This document shows positions 11,716 through 24,500 of a DNA stretch of 64,000 bases, in pieces. Position 1 is the stretch's first letter; every line of letters begins with the position of its first letter. A program made the translations under genes and the position numbers. This DNA is from Cymodocea nodosa (taxonomy: Eukaryota > Streptophyta > Magnoliopsida > Alismatales > Cymodoceaceae), in assembly GCA_036874045.1 (NCBI GenBank), contig CM072344.1, positions 7,784,501 through 7,848,500 on the forward strand. The letters are read 5' to 3'. The notes beneath the pieces were generated by a model. It worked only from the letters and a program-made list of their open reading frames with translations. It was not told the origin of the DNA and did no database searches.

Positions 11716-14700
11716 GAAGTAAATAAACAACCTTTCACACAAATTAGATATTAATTCCAATTTGTATTTTAACTGCAAGTGCATAGTGTATATTGTATTT
11801 GTGTACAAGTATAGGTCGATCTTATAGAGATTGAGTAAGAATTGTGTACTATTTCGATTTTTATATTGGAGTTTATATGTGTTTAGTTAAGCACTCCGTT
11901 GAGTTATAGTTAACACAACAAACTTAGTTCGTGGAGTTATGGTTAACTCAACGAACTGACTTCGTAGACTTAAGTTAACTCCACGAGCCTATCTTTCCAG
12001 TTATATACTGCTATTTATAGAGGAATTCGGCCAACCATTGGGTAGTTCCATAGAATGTAAATAACATCAATTAAGCTCTTTAATGTTAGTTAATATTAGA
12101 TTTGTTATTAACCAACACTAACATTCAGATATTTCAAATAGTAACCATTAAAATCTTTAAGTATCTGGAATGATTCAATTTCAGTAAACAGTAAAATTAT
12201 TTTCTATTTTCTAAATCAAACAAACAAAAAACATTCACAATACTGATAATGATAACATTAATCATGATACAAAACAAACAATACAACACTTAAATGTTAA
12301 ATGTAAACACAGATAATTTGTTGTTTTTGGTATTTTTGTTTTGATATGTTCTTGAAGATGAATAAAAGGTGAAATGTAAAAATCTCTATCAATAGTAAAA
12401 ACTTTTGTTAATACATGCGACATGATTATACCATTGAAAACTTAATCACTTACAATCTTGCCTCCTCTCCCTATAGAATTGTGAATCTAAAATTGTAAGA
12501 TGATCTCCTCTTCAGCATACTGGCATCAACCTGAAACCAAGGCTAGAAGCTTTACGATCTCTTGAGATATGAGTTGGTGCTTGGTGAAAATGGCTTCTCT
12601 TCTCGCAATATGATCACTCCTCATAGTAGTTGTTAGTCACCATGTTTGGCTTGAAATCGACCCGACATTAGAAAAGATCCTCATAGACCTCTGATGGTTG
12701 GTGATTTTGGTGGTGGTGTGGAGCTTCAGGGAACTTCCGATGCTTCCTACAGTTAGCATGGTTCTCCACCACTGCACACACACTTTCTTCGTCTTTCTCC
12801 TCTTCTTTTTATATTTCTTTCAATAGTAACTGCTTCTACTTAATGGATTAGTTGGATTTCTTTCATTCATATCAACGATGGTGATTTCTTCTTCATTCCA
12901 CGAGTGAATTCTTACGTGATACGTGTAATCATGGTTTTCCTTCGAATGTCCTATTTCTGCAATTGCTACAGTGGCATATTAGAAAATAAATGGTTTGTGG
13001 AGTTAAAGATAACTCAACGGACTTACTTCGTTGATTTAACTATAAAACATGTGTAATAAAGAAATAACTTATAAGCTTATAACACTAACATAACACGTTA
13101 CCTTAATGTATATTCAACTAACTCAACACGTATAGTTATGCAGACTTAACGAGTTATATATGTGCAGCTCACGTGACATAATAAAGCATCCAAATTTAAC
13201 CCATGCATAATCTTAACTTAACGAGTTCAGATATACAACTTACGATTTTTACTCACTAACTCAACGAGTTGTTACTGTGTACTTGAATATTCTTTTAGCT
13301 TTTAAAACATAACTGTCCGGTACTTTAAATATAACTCTTTGAAATAATAAAAAATTCGGATACTTAAGAATTAAACACTTGCAACTTACCGACAGTTCAG
13401 AAATATACTTAACGTTAATTCCTTGAAATTATGCAGATTCTTTCATTAAAGCATATAATAGTGCAATTATAACATAATGGCCTAATTCTCATATGATAAG
13501 CTAAATATTATGCAATTAACCGTTAATATTATGTACTTTTTCATTCTAAACACTTCCCCCATACTTAAATTTTGCTAGTCTCTTAGCAAACTAAGATTTA
13601 CTAGTTGGTCTTTCTAAAGTTGCTAGAATTAATTCTTCATTTTGTTCTTTTTCAGAATATATAAATTAGATTACTATATAGATATTCTATATTTTTTTCA
13701 GTAATCTATTTTAACATTGTTTTCTCCTCTTCAACCTACAAATATATTTAAAACATATGTAAATTACATAAAAAATGTATTAGCATCATATAGGTGTTAA
13801 TTATATTATCATTTTTTTTTCTTTTCAAACATCTGTTATCCTGAATTTTCCAATATGATTTCAAGAATAAATTTCAACTACATATGAATCAAAACACAAT
13901 CCAATTCAATATGATTAAAACAAGTAGAATAATAAATTGTATCTCAAATAAACACTTCAAAAGTCTATTCTAGATTCATACTTCAATAATCTTAGATAAC
14001 AGAAAATATACTTGATTCAAAAGATATCTGTATTTTACAAAAGACTTTTATCTTTTCAAAATAGTATATGCATATTTGTACTTTAAAAGTTAATTTGAAA
14101 AGCTTGAATCATACAAGAGCTTTCTAGTGTACCCATGTATCGAGCTTTCAGTCAACAATCCCAAATCTGATCAAGATCTTAGGTTGCCAGATTTAAAGAG
14201 TCATTTTTCAGGTCAACAATCCTTACATACCTATATGCTCAAGTATAAAAGGCTCGTGATTAAACAAGTCAATAAACTCTCAAAGTTTTTCTCTTTTCTT
14301 TCTCTTTTTTTTCTTTTCTTTTCAACACAATATATATACGTATTTCATTAATACAGATGCAATAAAACACAAATCTCATATAGTCCTACTTCTATAATTT
14401 ACTAAAAATGTGAATCCATATCAATAAGTTCATACTTTTTCTGTAGTTTAATAAGATTTACACATAAATCATTCTACAAGTTTAATCAATCAAATTAAAT
14501 GTATCCTTGATCATATGTATCTCATTTAATCCAAAAATCAACATTTCAGCTCTTTCAAGATTTTAGATAATTTACTAAGTTTTAGTTAAGCATTTTGTTT
14601 TTTTTTTAAATTCGTGAAACTATTAAACTCATAAAATTCAGCAAAAACATAAGATACTATATCCAGATCTATATGAATAGTAAAATTTTGTAGCATCTTA

Positions 14701-15447
14701 TATAAGATTCTAAATATAACATTCAAGCAGTTACAATGCTTAAAAATTTTACAATCTCAATTATCGGATAGTTATAGTAAATTCATCAAAAAGTTTTCAA
14801 TTTCCATAGAAATTTGCAGCACCATTCTAATTCCTCTAATTACCTCCCCCCCATACCTACATTTTGCATTGTCCTCAATGTAAAATATTTTATAGTAAAT
14901 ATAGTAAATGTTAGCAGGCATGAATATTGTTTCGTTGACTTAGCACTTAACTCAACGAACTTAATTCGTTGAGTTAATGAAAACTCCATGAACTGAGTTT
15001 AAACGTAAATTCAAGATAAGTAATCAATTACATAACTTGTTCTTTTGTATCTCCTTCAATATCTTCCGACTTTTGATTCTGAAAAACTTTTCATTCACAC
15101 ATAAAAGTAGAATATATAACAAAATAACAACTTAACAACTTAACAACAAAACATAAATTGTTAATTTAGTGTCTTGTGTGGAACCCAAGCTCCTATGCCT
15201 TTGGTGGCTCACAAGCAAGCTAGTTGGTTTCCTAGAATAAATACCAACAAACTAGATTTATATTTTGTTTTTCTTTTCTTTTTCATATAAAATAACACTA
15301 AAACTAAAATTTTTCTTCCTCTTTTTTTTTTTAAAAAATAAATGCAGAATACACACAACATTAAAAGCATAGAATCACAATTTAAGAACATGATTGAAAA
15401 GTAGTAACAATTGGAATAAATGTGTTAGTACAAGTAAGCTTTTTAGG
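11716..15447 (-). repeat. Repeat R2, copy 2: degenerate relative of the Sirevirus post-pol spacer
   Basis: No protein frame supported. Three parts can be read on the minus strand. About 14800-13570 matches the post-pol spacer of elements F and C, for example the block at 14100-14260 (CTTGAATCATACAAGAGCTT, TTAGGTTGCCAGATTTAAAG). A purine tract AAGTATGGGGGAAG sits at 13552-13566. Then 13500-13175 matches the S1 spacer of element E at 20480-20080 (AAATTATGCAGATTCTTTCA, GACATAATAAAG) and holds inverted repeats. About 12500-12980 is GC-richer and unrecognised. 11716-12490 repeats copy 1. It is interrupted by Harbinger on the left and element E on the right, so it was there first. Confidence 0.65.
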
Positions 15448-16691
15448 TGTAGGATCGTTGTATCACAAGAGGGGGGGTGAATTATGTTTTTAGTAATTAA
15501 AATTACTAACGAATAAAACAAGAGCACAAAACACTCGTAAATAAAATTCTATTATTTATAAACTTTAAAGACAGAATTTACAATATCTTTTCAGCTCAAT
15601 TCCCTTCTTGACGTTTTGATCTAGTAATGTCCGATATACAATTCAAGTAAGAAAATGAAGTCCTTATTCAAAACTAATTTCGAATTGTATAAAACCTGAT
15701 CTTTATGCACGTAGCTCATTTCCTTTCTTTTGCTTAGCTTCTATATCTCTTCTTCTCCAATTGTCGAATTTCCAGACTTCTTACGTTTGCAGCTCATTTT
15801 CTGAAATTGCTTGGAATTTTGAACTTCTTCTGATGTTGGAAAATTTTTCTAGATATGAATATTCAAACTTAACTTTTTAGTTAGGGATCTGAATTAAATA
15901 TTCAGACTTGGTTTTTGAGATTGGGATCCTTATTGTAATGTAGCTCGTACTCTCTATTTGTAGTTGAACTATGTCTTCACGTTCAGCATGTTCATCCACT
16001 TAATCCACAATCCATAATCTACATACTAATTTTTTCTTTAATCCAAATTACTATCTTTTTGAATTTCCACTTTCTCTACTATCATTTTGAATTTCCACGA
16101 TCTCCACTTGTAGATTCATCGAAACTTTATCTTCCTAGAGTTTTGTAGAATATCTTCTAACTCTTCATTTTAGTCGAACACTTATCCTTTAAGTCTTGTA
16201 AAAACTCGAACACTTATCTGTAACTCTTCAAGTTTTTGCACCTACAAAACACGTGACTAAACAAGGAAAACTTATCTCTTCGTTAGTCATTTTATAAAAC
16301 TCGAATAGTTATCTATCCATACGTATAAAAACTCGAACAATTATCTAACTCTTCGATTTTCATTACAGAACGCACATGGAAAACACGTGACAACTTAAAA
16401 CATTAAAAACACACGTGCAAATAACTTAACTATACGAGTTTTTAACATAACTCTTCGACTAAATTGAAATGTTAACTATTTGAAAGTTTAAATGTCTGAA
16501 ATTCTAACTATCCGAAAGCTTTAACTATTCGAAAATCTAACTATCCGAAAGTTAACTATCCGAAATTTTAAATAAAACTTTTCGATAACCTATTAACATT
16601 TAATTACGTGACAATTATACTTAGAGAATATTATTTAGACTTATTTAAAAACTTTAATAAAGCATATATCATCAAAACAAAATTCCTAACA
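15448..16691 (-). repeat. 3' LTR of element E (L2, S1)
   Basis: 1244 bp, TGTTAGGAATTTTG at 16691 to GATCCTACA at 15448 on minus. A polypurine tract abuts it at 16692. It shares subfamily wording with L4 (CACGTAGCTC; GAAGTCCTTATTCAAAAC as read on plus). Its 5' half holds arrays of CTCGAA, TATCCGAAA and CACGTG. Confidence 0.93.
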
Positions 16692-16757
16692 ATCTCCCCC
16701 TTTTTGATGATGTCAAAACCTAATAAGTCAAATAATCTATCTTCTCCCCCTTTTTGG
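16692..16757 (-). promoter_or_regulatory. Polypurine tracts of element E (two copies)
   Basis: On minus, AAAAAGGGGGAGAT directly precedes the LTR, and a second AAAAAGGGGGAGAAG lies about 45 bases upstream. The first would prime plus-strand DNA synthesis. Repeated tracts of this sequence before the 3' LTR are a known mark of Sireviruses. The stretch up to 17016 shows nothing else. Confidence 0.9.
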
Positions 16758-17016
16758 CATTATAAAAAAGTAAATAAAATGTAAGGAAGAAAAATGTGCT
16801 AAGTACATATCATTCAAAAAGATATTTTTAAACATGCATCACTTTCGTGTATTAAGCATAAACTGTTTAAAAAAAACTATTTTAAACATAAACTGTCAAA
16901 AACAATCACATGAACATTAAGTGTAGTAAACAGTTTACATAATGCAATTTCTTTACATATATAATTTTTGGTAATAAATTATAAGAAAGAAATCATGCAA
17001 TACATAATTTGTATAA

Positions 17017-19608
17017 TCACAAGCCTCGTTGTCTTCGAAAAATATTGATTAGAGTATCTGAAATTTGCCTTGCAATTTCTATACTTACTTTGTTTATCTA
17101 ATCAATTACTACTTGATCTAAATCATTTTGTGAAACTTGTGATGGTTGCTGTAAAAATTTAGTATTTATGTCTGTATTTAAATCTATATGTATATCTGTA
17201 TTTATACTTGTATTTGTATTTGTATGTTGCTGTTGTTCTAAAAACTATGTCGATTATTGCTATTGTTGTTGTGACTGAGTTTGTCGATCCTATTGTTGTT
17301 GTTGTTGTTGAATTATAGGTGCATCTGCTTCTTGGTATTTCTGTAGTTCCTTTGCAGAGAAAGATCTTGACTTTAATCTTTTCTATGGTCAAGGTATAAT
17401 ATCTGTTTGACTTGCCACAATTCTCAAAAGCATATCACCATAAAATAATTTACTCTGCAAATTTAAGATATGAGAAACAAAAATATCATACCAGTTCACC
17501 TGTATATGGTTAATTAATGCATATGTAGCATAAAGACAACATCTACCAACTTCTGCCCTATGACCAAACCTCTGAAAGAGTGAAGCATGCAGTATTTTTG
17601 CAATAAAACATGCTTGACAATTTAAATCATTTAGTAATCTCATTAGATTGTTGGCAATCGGATCTTTGGCTAAATTTTTAATGTCTCATCCCAACTAATA
17701 AACCTGTTTTCTTTTTGATAATTTAACTCCTTTATTTTTCAGACCAAGTACTTAATAAAGTAATTCTAGAGTTAAATATATATCGTAGTCTTGTATATTG
17801 GAAACAGGAATACCTTCTTCCTCTATTAAGTTTGAGTAAAAACAACTTATAAGTTCTGGTATAACAAGATGGCTTGGCTGTTGTGGAAGTAGAGCCAACA
17901 AGCCTTGAAATTCAAACATTTCTCATATATGTGCCATCCCTTCAAACTTAACTGGTCTTGAATATAAAACTGTAAAAGTTTTATATGTATGAAATTTTTC
18001 ATAACAGGAGTTATTTCTAAACCATAACAATGTATTGTCATCTAAATTCTATTTAGGATTAGGTATTTTCCTATCATGATGTTCTGATTTGGGACTGGTT
18101 TCAATATTATCAGCAGTATCTATATTTTTAGATCTTTCAGAACTGGTGGAATTTCTATCAAAGCTAGTATAAATGTTTGAAATATCTGTTATTGTCGTAT
18201 CAATAATCCGCTGAAATTCCTCTATTTGATCTTCTTGAAACATATCAGTAGCAACAGTCTCTGTATTAATCTATCTATTAGCAACATTTATCTCTATGAT
18301 TGATCTATACAACAACTGTCTTTGTATGAAAGAATGTTCTATAATAGAGTCATTCTGTATTTCTGAAATTTCTATATTTGAGATATTGGTAGTGTTATAT
18401 TCTATTTGTAACTATGTAGTTTGTTGATTATATACATTTATCAACAAATATATTGTATACTGTAACAGACATAACTACATGTATAAACTATAGTATAAAC
18501 AACTATACCAAAATTCAAAAGTCTCTATCTGAGATACTATAAGAGGAAGAATATCTGTACATTCCTCTTTAGATGAAATATCTTCAAAATTCTTAGACTT
18601 AGTGTCTATGTCATCAAAAATATCATCAAAATTGATATCATTTGTATATGTATCATTAAAATTTCCTACATGTTCTCTTTCTATAGGAAAAGAATGTGGG
18701 CTTGCAGCATGATGTGAAAAACTATCTATTGTATTAAAAGAAACATTATGCACTAATGTGACACAATACCTTAGAGTGTATGCTTGTAATTTGATATTTG
18801 TCACATTTGCTGGGATTCCTGACACAAAAGTCTGTCTAGCTTTTGCAATGAAACATAGTTTTCCATTTTTCAACGATTCTTCTCTTTACTGCAATATGCC
18901 TTGTACACCTACAGTCAGTCCAAAATATTCTAATGTCTTCTTCTTTTTTCGACTATATGTCTGCAGTGTTTCTGGTTGTTCAGGAGGTTCTAAAGTTTTC
19001 TTAATTTCTTCTGTTAAAGGCACTTGTAGTCTTGATGGTCCTTCACCATGATGCCTAGGTTGCAATAATGGAATATAGAGTTTTAAACTCTCAACCTCTA
19101 CCATTTTTAATTGATAAACTTTTTGTCATTCACTTCGAAGGCCTATTTTCCAAATGGCAGTTTTCTATTCATCAATAAATTGTTGGATGTCGTCTAAAAC
19201 AGCCGGGGGAAAATAATGTTGGGAATACAAAGATTCTAATTCCTTGTTGGCATTTTCTATCATTGGTCCCCATTTCTTTCCATAATAAGTAATAGATTAT
19301 ACCAATTTTTCAGGTACTTGTCCAGAACTTGTAACAACTGTAGGGTTAGGTTGTAAAGTTCGTTTTCACATTTGTAACGCAGAAAATTCGGTCTATTTTA
19401 TTCTAAACTGTGTTTTAGCATAATTTTGAATAAATTTCCAATAGAAATTTTTCTCGTCTTGAACAACTTTCTAATTTCATGTAGTACTTCATTAGAAAAA
19501 GTATACCTTGTGTAGATGTCATTGATTTCATTTTCTATCTTTTGAAGTTCCATCTCTCTTTTCTACACTTTTGTCATTCTACCACGTCCTCTTCCATGTT
19601 CTGACATT
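17017..19608 (-). pseudogene. Post-pol ORF of element E (envelope-like position)
   Basis: Starts at ATG 19608 (MSEHGRGRGRMTK) and ends at TGA 17019-17017; about 860 codons with many stops and shifts. Parts: an RG-rich N-terminus; a helical stretch (EINDIYTRYTFSNEVLHEI) matching AEIYRDYFFPQDIFDEVRQ in element C; a Pro/Glu and then an Asp/Ser-rich middle (18873-18049); a conserved globular segment (ACFIAKILHASLF, then CLYATYALINHIQVNWYDIF and LFYGDMLLRIVASQ, 17643-17389); a FSAKELQKYQ segment followed by poly-Q near 17280; and a C-terminus ending NIFRRQRGL. Sireviruses can carry an envelope-like ORF here, but I see no signal peptide, membrane helix or fusion peptide. The function is unknown. 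The globular part loosely recalls the 'putative plant transposon protein' domain; this is unconfirmed. Confidence 0.75.
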
Positions 19609-21592
19609 GTTGATTAATCTTCGCTATTCATTGTAGAACTTAGTGAAAGTAAAGATTATGAAACTAGGGTTTTACCAAGGTAGAAACACGAAAGGTTAGT
19701 AGTAAAACATTTATAACTCTTCGAGTTTATAAACAGATAAACGGATTCAATCATTGAAATCATAAATATAAGATCCATTACTGATAAATAACTCGAATGC
19801 TTACAATAACTATATGAGTTTTACAATCGACAAAAGCAGAATACTTAGCGTAACTGTTCGTGTGAAGAAAATAACTACGGGCTAAGTGAAAAGTGGGAAA
19901 ACTCGAAGACTTATGATAACTATTCGAGTTTTGTGAGCAATAAAGCACATACTATACAACAAACTAGAATAGTTATTGTCATAGTTTAAGTCTTTCAGAA
20001 AAATATAATAATATTAAGTTAACTATTTGAGTTTCTTGAATGGATATGCGTAAAAGTCGAAGACTTAAGCATAACTGTTCGAGTTTCAACATGAGACATA
20101 ATAAAGTAATGAAATTCTACACGTGCATAATTCTAATTTAGGGAGTTCAGATATTTTTGGATACTTATAAACCTAACTATCCGATGCTCAGATGCATTTT
20201 GGACAGTTACTAGATAACTTACCGAACATTCACTTAAGATATGCATTTAGGCTTCAACATGTGTACTTTAGGAAATAATAAAATATTCTTTTAATCGTTT
20301 AAAACATAACTGTCCAGTATATACAATATAACTTTTCGAAATAATAGAAAATTTGGATACTTAAGAACTAAAAAGCTTGTATTTCATTGATAGTTCAGAA
20401 ATACACTTAATTAATGTTAATTTCTTGAAATTATGCAGATTCTTTCATTAAAGTATATAATAGTTTATAATGGTTGAATTATTATATGAGAAATTGCTCC
20501 TCCTACATAAATGTAGTCTAAAGAATCTATGACATACTTAAACTAGGTTGCCATGCCCCAATAGATTTATCATTGAAAGGTCAAATAGCTAACTTAAGTT
20601 GGTTACTAAGCCTTAAATAGATTTGAGTCTCTCTACTTTTTTTTTTTAATTTAAATACAGATATAAGTAGTAGATTTAACAATTTAGACTTTCTAGCTTT
20701 TATCTTATTCAGTTTACAAAAGAAAATTCAAAGAGATATACCTTCAAGTAACTTAAAAGAATTCAATAATGAGCACACAAACTTAAGAAAATAAATGCAG
20801 TACATTATGTGTAAAGAGTAGATAAATAACAAAGAAAAATAACAAACATTATATACACAGATTATGGCAGAATTGTTATAATACCTGTAAAAGAAATTAA
20901 GCTTGAGTACATTGCCCCATTTATTTATTTATTTTTATATTCATATATATATATATATACTTTATGTATTACCTCCCATAATATCATCTTTTTACATGAT
21001 CACAATCCCTTGCTTAGGGGAAAGATAATTAGTTACTCAATGACAAGTGAGAATAGGTAAAAAATTTTAAATTTTTTTAAATAGAATCTGAATTACTTAT
21101 AAAATAAGTTTTCAGTCAGCACATCCCAAACCAGTTGGTTCAAGTGATTAGGGTTTAAGATCCCCTAACGGACTTAATTACTCAAGTAATTGTAGACAAA
21201 AAAGAAATAAAACAAGACAGTAAATTGAATAAGAGGCAACCACAAGACTTAATTTTTCTAACAGTATGTTAATAACTTTCCTTTAATAAACGGTACATAT
21301 TTTCTTTGTATTTTCTAGTTAAAATCTCTATAATAGCAAATACATAAGTAACAAAAATATAGTTGGCACTCACATTGAATCAAGTTAACTTTCCTTAAGT
21401 AATCTTTTCTGAATTTTTCTTAAATAAATTGACTTCAATAAAAATCAGAATTTCATAAATTCTTAACCACTAGAAAATAGTAATTCTAAAATAGATATTT
21501 TGAGTTTATTTTTTTTGTTTTTTTTAATAAAGAAATTAAATTCTAAAGCTATTTTATAACAAACCAAAATGTTATGCAATGAACAAGATAAT
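19609..21592 (-). promoter_or_regulatory. Post-pol spacer of element E with inverted repeats and TATA-like box
   Basis: Non-coding, about 2 kb. Near the ORF (19700-20360) it is filled with S1-LTR-type inverted repeats; a perfect 10-bp pair is AAAACTCGAA (19898-19907) with TTCGAGTTTT (19923-19932). TATAAAT at 19715-19709 lies about 105 bp before the ATG. A purine tract GTAGGAGGAGC sits near 20505-20495. A weak version of the block conserved in S2 spacers lies near 21110-21180. I infer an internal promoter region. Confidence 0.55.
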
Positions 21593-24500
21593 TTAAACAT
21601 CAAATAACCTACAAATACCAAGTTCTAATCGTAATTTTGAAAAGGTATTCTCATCTAAGGGTTTTGTAAATAGATCTGCTTAATTTAATACTATTTTTCC
21701 TTTTATAACATTATCCCTTAGAAAATGATGTCGAACTTCTATATGTTTTGCTCATGAATGTAACATAGGATTTTTAGATAAACTTATTGCAGAACTACTA
21801 TCACAGAAAATCTTAGTTGGTTCATAGTCTAAATTAAAATCTTTTAAGGTTTGTCTGATCCACAAGATTTGAGCACAGCAAAGTGCAACAGCTATATATT
21901 CAGCTTTAGTTGTAGATAATGCTACACAGTTTTGTTTTTTGCTGAACCATGACACTAAAGAATTACCTAGCAATTAACATGTGCCACTGGTGCTTTTTCT
22001 TTTAGACTTACATCCTGCAAAATCAGCATCATTATAACTTACTAAGTTTAAAGAACTATGTTTAAAGTAAAACAGTCCAAAATTGATGGTTCCTAATAGA
22101 TATTTAAAAATTTGTTTAACAGCAAGTAGGTGTGATTCCTTAGGATTAGATTGATATCTAGCACAAGTACGCACACTAAACATAATATCTAGTCAGCTAG
22201 CTGTTAAATAGAGTAATGAACCAATCATACTTTTATATTGTTTTACATCTACAGTTTTTCCAGAGTCACCTTTATCCAACTTGGTGATAGTACTCATTGG
22301 TGTATTCTTTATTTTAGTATTGTCTAAACCAAACCTCTTTAATAAATCTTGAGTATATTTTTCTTGTGAAATAAAAGTACCCTGATCTAATTGCTTAATT
22401 TGTAAGCTTAGGAAAAATGATAGTTCACTCATCATACTCATTTCAAATTGAATGGTCATGTCTTTCGAAAAGGACTCAACTAATTTATCATTTGTTGCTC
22501 CAAATATGATGTCATCTACATAGATTTGAACTACTAATATATCTTTTTCGATCTTCTTGATAAAAAGAGTGTTATCTGCCTTTCCCATAGAATACCCTTT
22601 TTCCATAAGAAATTTAGATAATCTTTCATACCAAGACCTAGGAGCTTGTTTAAGTCCATATAGTACATTCTTAAGCTTATAAACATACTCAGGATGTTTT
22701 GAATCTTCAAAACCTAGAGGTTGTTTTACATAAACTTCTTCTTTTATATATCCATTTAAAAAAGCAGTCTCAACATCCATTTGATATAATTTGAAATCCA
22801 TATAACAAGCATATGCTAACAAAATTCGTATTGATTCTAGTCTAGCAATAGGAGCAAATGTTTCATCATAGTCAATTCCTTCCTCTTGCTTGTAACCTTG
22901 AGCAACTAATCTAGCTTTATTTTTAACTATATGTCCATCTTGATCTACTTTGTTTCTAAATACCCACTTTGTTCCTATTATGGATTGATTTTCAGGTGGT
23001 GGAACTAGATCCCATACTTCATTTCTTATAAATTGATTTAGCTCATCTTGCATAGCTAAATACCAAAATTCATCTTCTAAGGCATCTTCAATTTTCTTTA
23101 GTTCTAGCAAAGAAACAAATGAATAAGCACCACAGATGTTGACCACTAATGATCGAGTCCTAACTCCTTGATTAGGATTGCCTATTATCTGATCAATAGG
23201 ATGAGATGAAGCATAATGCCAATTTCTATGTTGTTCCACATTTTCTATAGGTATGACATTATTTTCTTCTAAATTTTCATCATTCAAACTTAGATTTCTT
23301 ATTCCGTTAGATAATTTATCAATTTCTCTATCAACATCATTTGGTATTATTTCTAGGAGAATTTCTAAATCAAAGTTTTCAACATGTCCTAAATCCAAAT
23401 GAGAATTTTCATGAAATTTCACATGCAGGGTTTCCTCAATGGTTTTTGTTGATTTATTATAAACTCTATATGCTTTACTTCTAATGGAATAACCAACAAA
23501 AATACCTTCATCTGATTTGGCTTTAAATTTGTCTATTCATTCCTTAGTGTTTAAAATAAAACACTTATAGCCAAAGGGTTTTAAATAACTTATTTTGGGA
23601 ACCCTATTATACCATACCTCATAAGGAGTTTTATCTAAAATTGGTCTTAGATATACTCTATTTATAACATAGCATGCTGTATGAACTGCTTTTGCCTAGA
23701 GAAATAAGGGTAACTTATTCTCATTTAACATGGTTTTGGACATTTCCTGAAGTGATCTATTTTTATGTTCTACTATCCCATTTTGTGAAGGAGCTCTTGG
23801 AAATGAGTACTTATGATCTATGCCTAATTCTTCACAAAAGGTGTCCATTTGATCATTATCAAATTCTGTACCATGATCACTCCTAAGTTTTTGAATTTTA
23901 ATATTTTTCTCATTCTGAACTTTATTGTAGAATATCTTAAATAGCTCAAAAATTTTATTTTTATTAGCTAGAAAATAGACCCAAGTGAATCTAGAATACT
24001 CATCAACTAGTACAAAAGCATAATGTTTACCTCCTAGACTGGTTGTTCTAGTAGGTCCAAATAAATCCATATGCACTAGTTCTAATACTCTTTTGCTTGT
24101 TATTTCATTTAAGCTTTTAAAGGATGTTTTATGTAATTTACCTAATTGACATGCATTACACATAAACTCTTTCGAGTACTTAATACTAGGTAAACCTCTA
24201 ACTAGATTCTTTTTAGACAGCTTTTGCAATAATTTTAAGTTTGAGTGTCCTAGCCTTCTATGCCATAAAATGACTTCATCCGATTTTGCAATTAAGCAAG
24301 CATTGTCTTTAATAATATCAGAAGGCAAATTTAGAATAAAAATAGATCCTTTCTTGTATGCATTGAATAAAATTTCATTTGTAGACATGTCTATAATTTT
24401 GTAGGAATCTTTTTCAAAAATTACTCTGTAAATCTTCATTGAAACAGGAACACTCAATAAATTAAAACCTAAGTTTTCAACTAATAAGACATCATTTATA

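Noticed and set aside
11716-13552. R2 as a Ty3/gypsy (Tat/Athila-type) LTR with a polypurine tract at 13553
   Set aside because: The GGTCGATC and TATGGGGG motifs suggested it, but the sequence beyond 13560 aligns with Sirevirus post-pol spacers, so the purine tract is better read as the internal one. Family of the 11716-12490 tail stays open.
17159-17392. A protein rich in TTTTT and KYKYKYKY
   Set aside because: It is an off-frame reading of the poly-Q and Asn/Thr-rich C-terminal part of the post-pol ORF.
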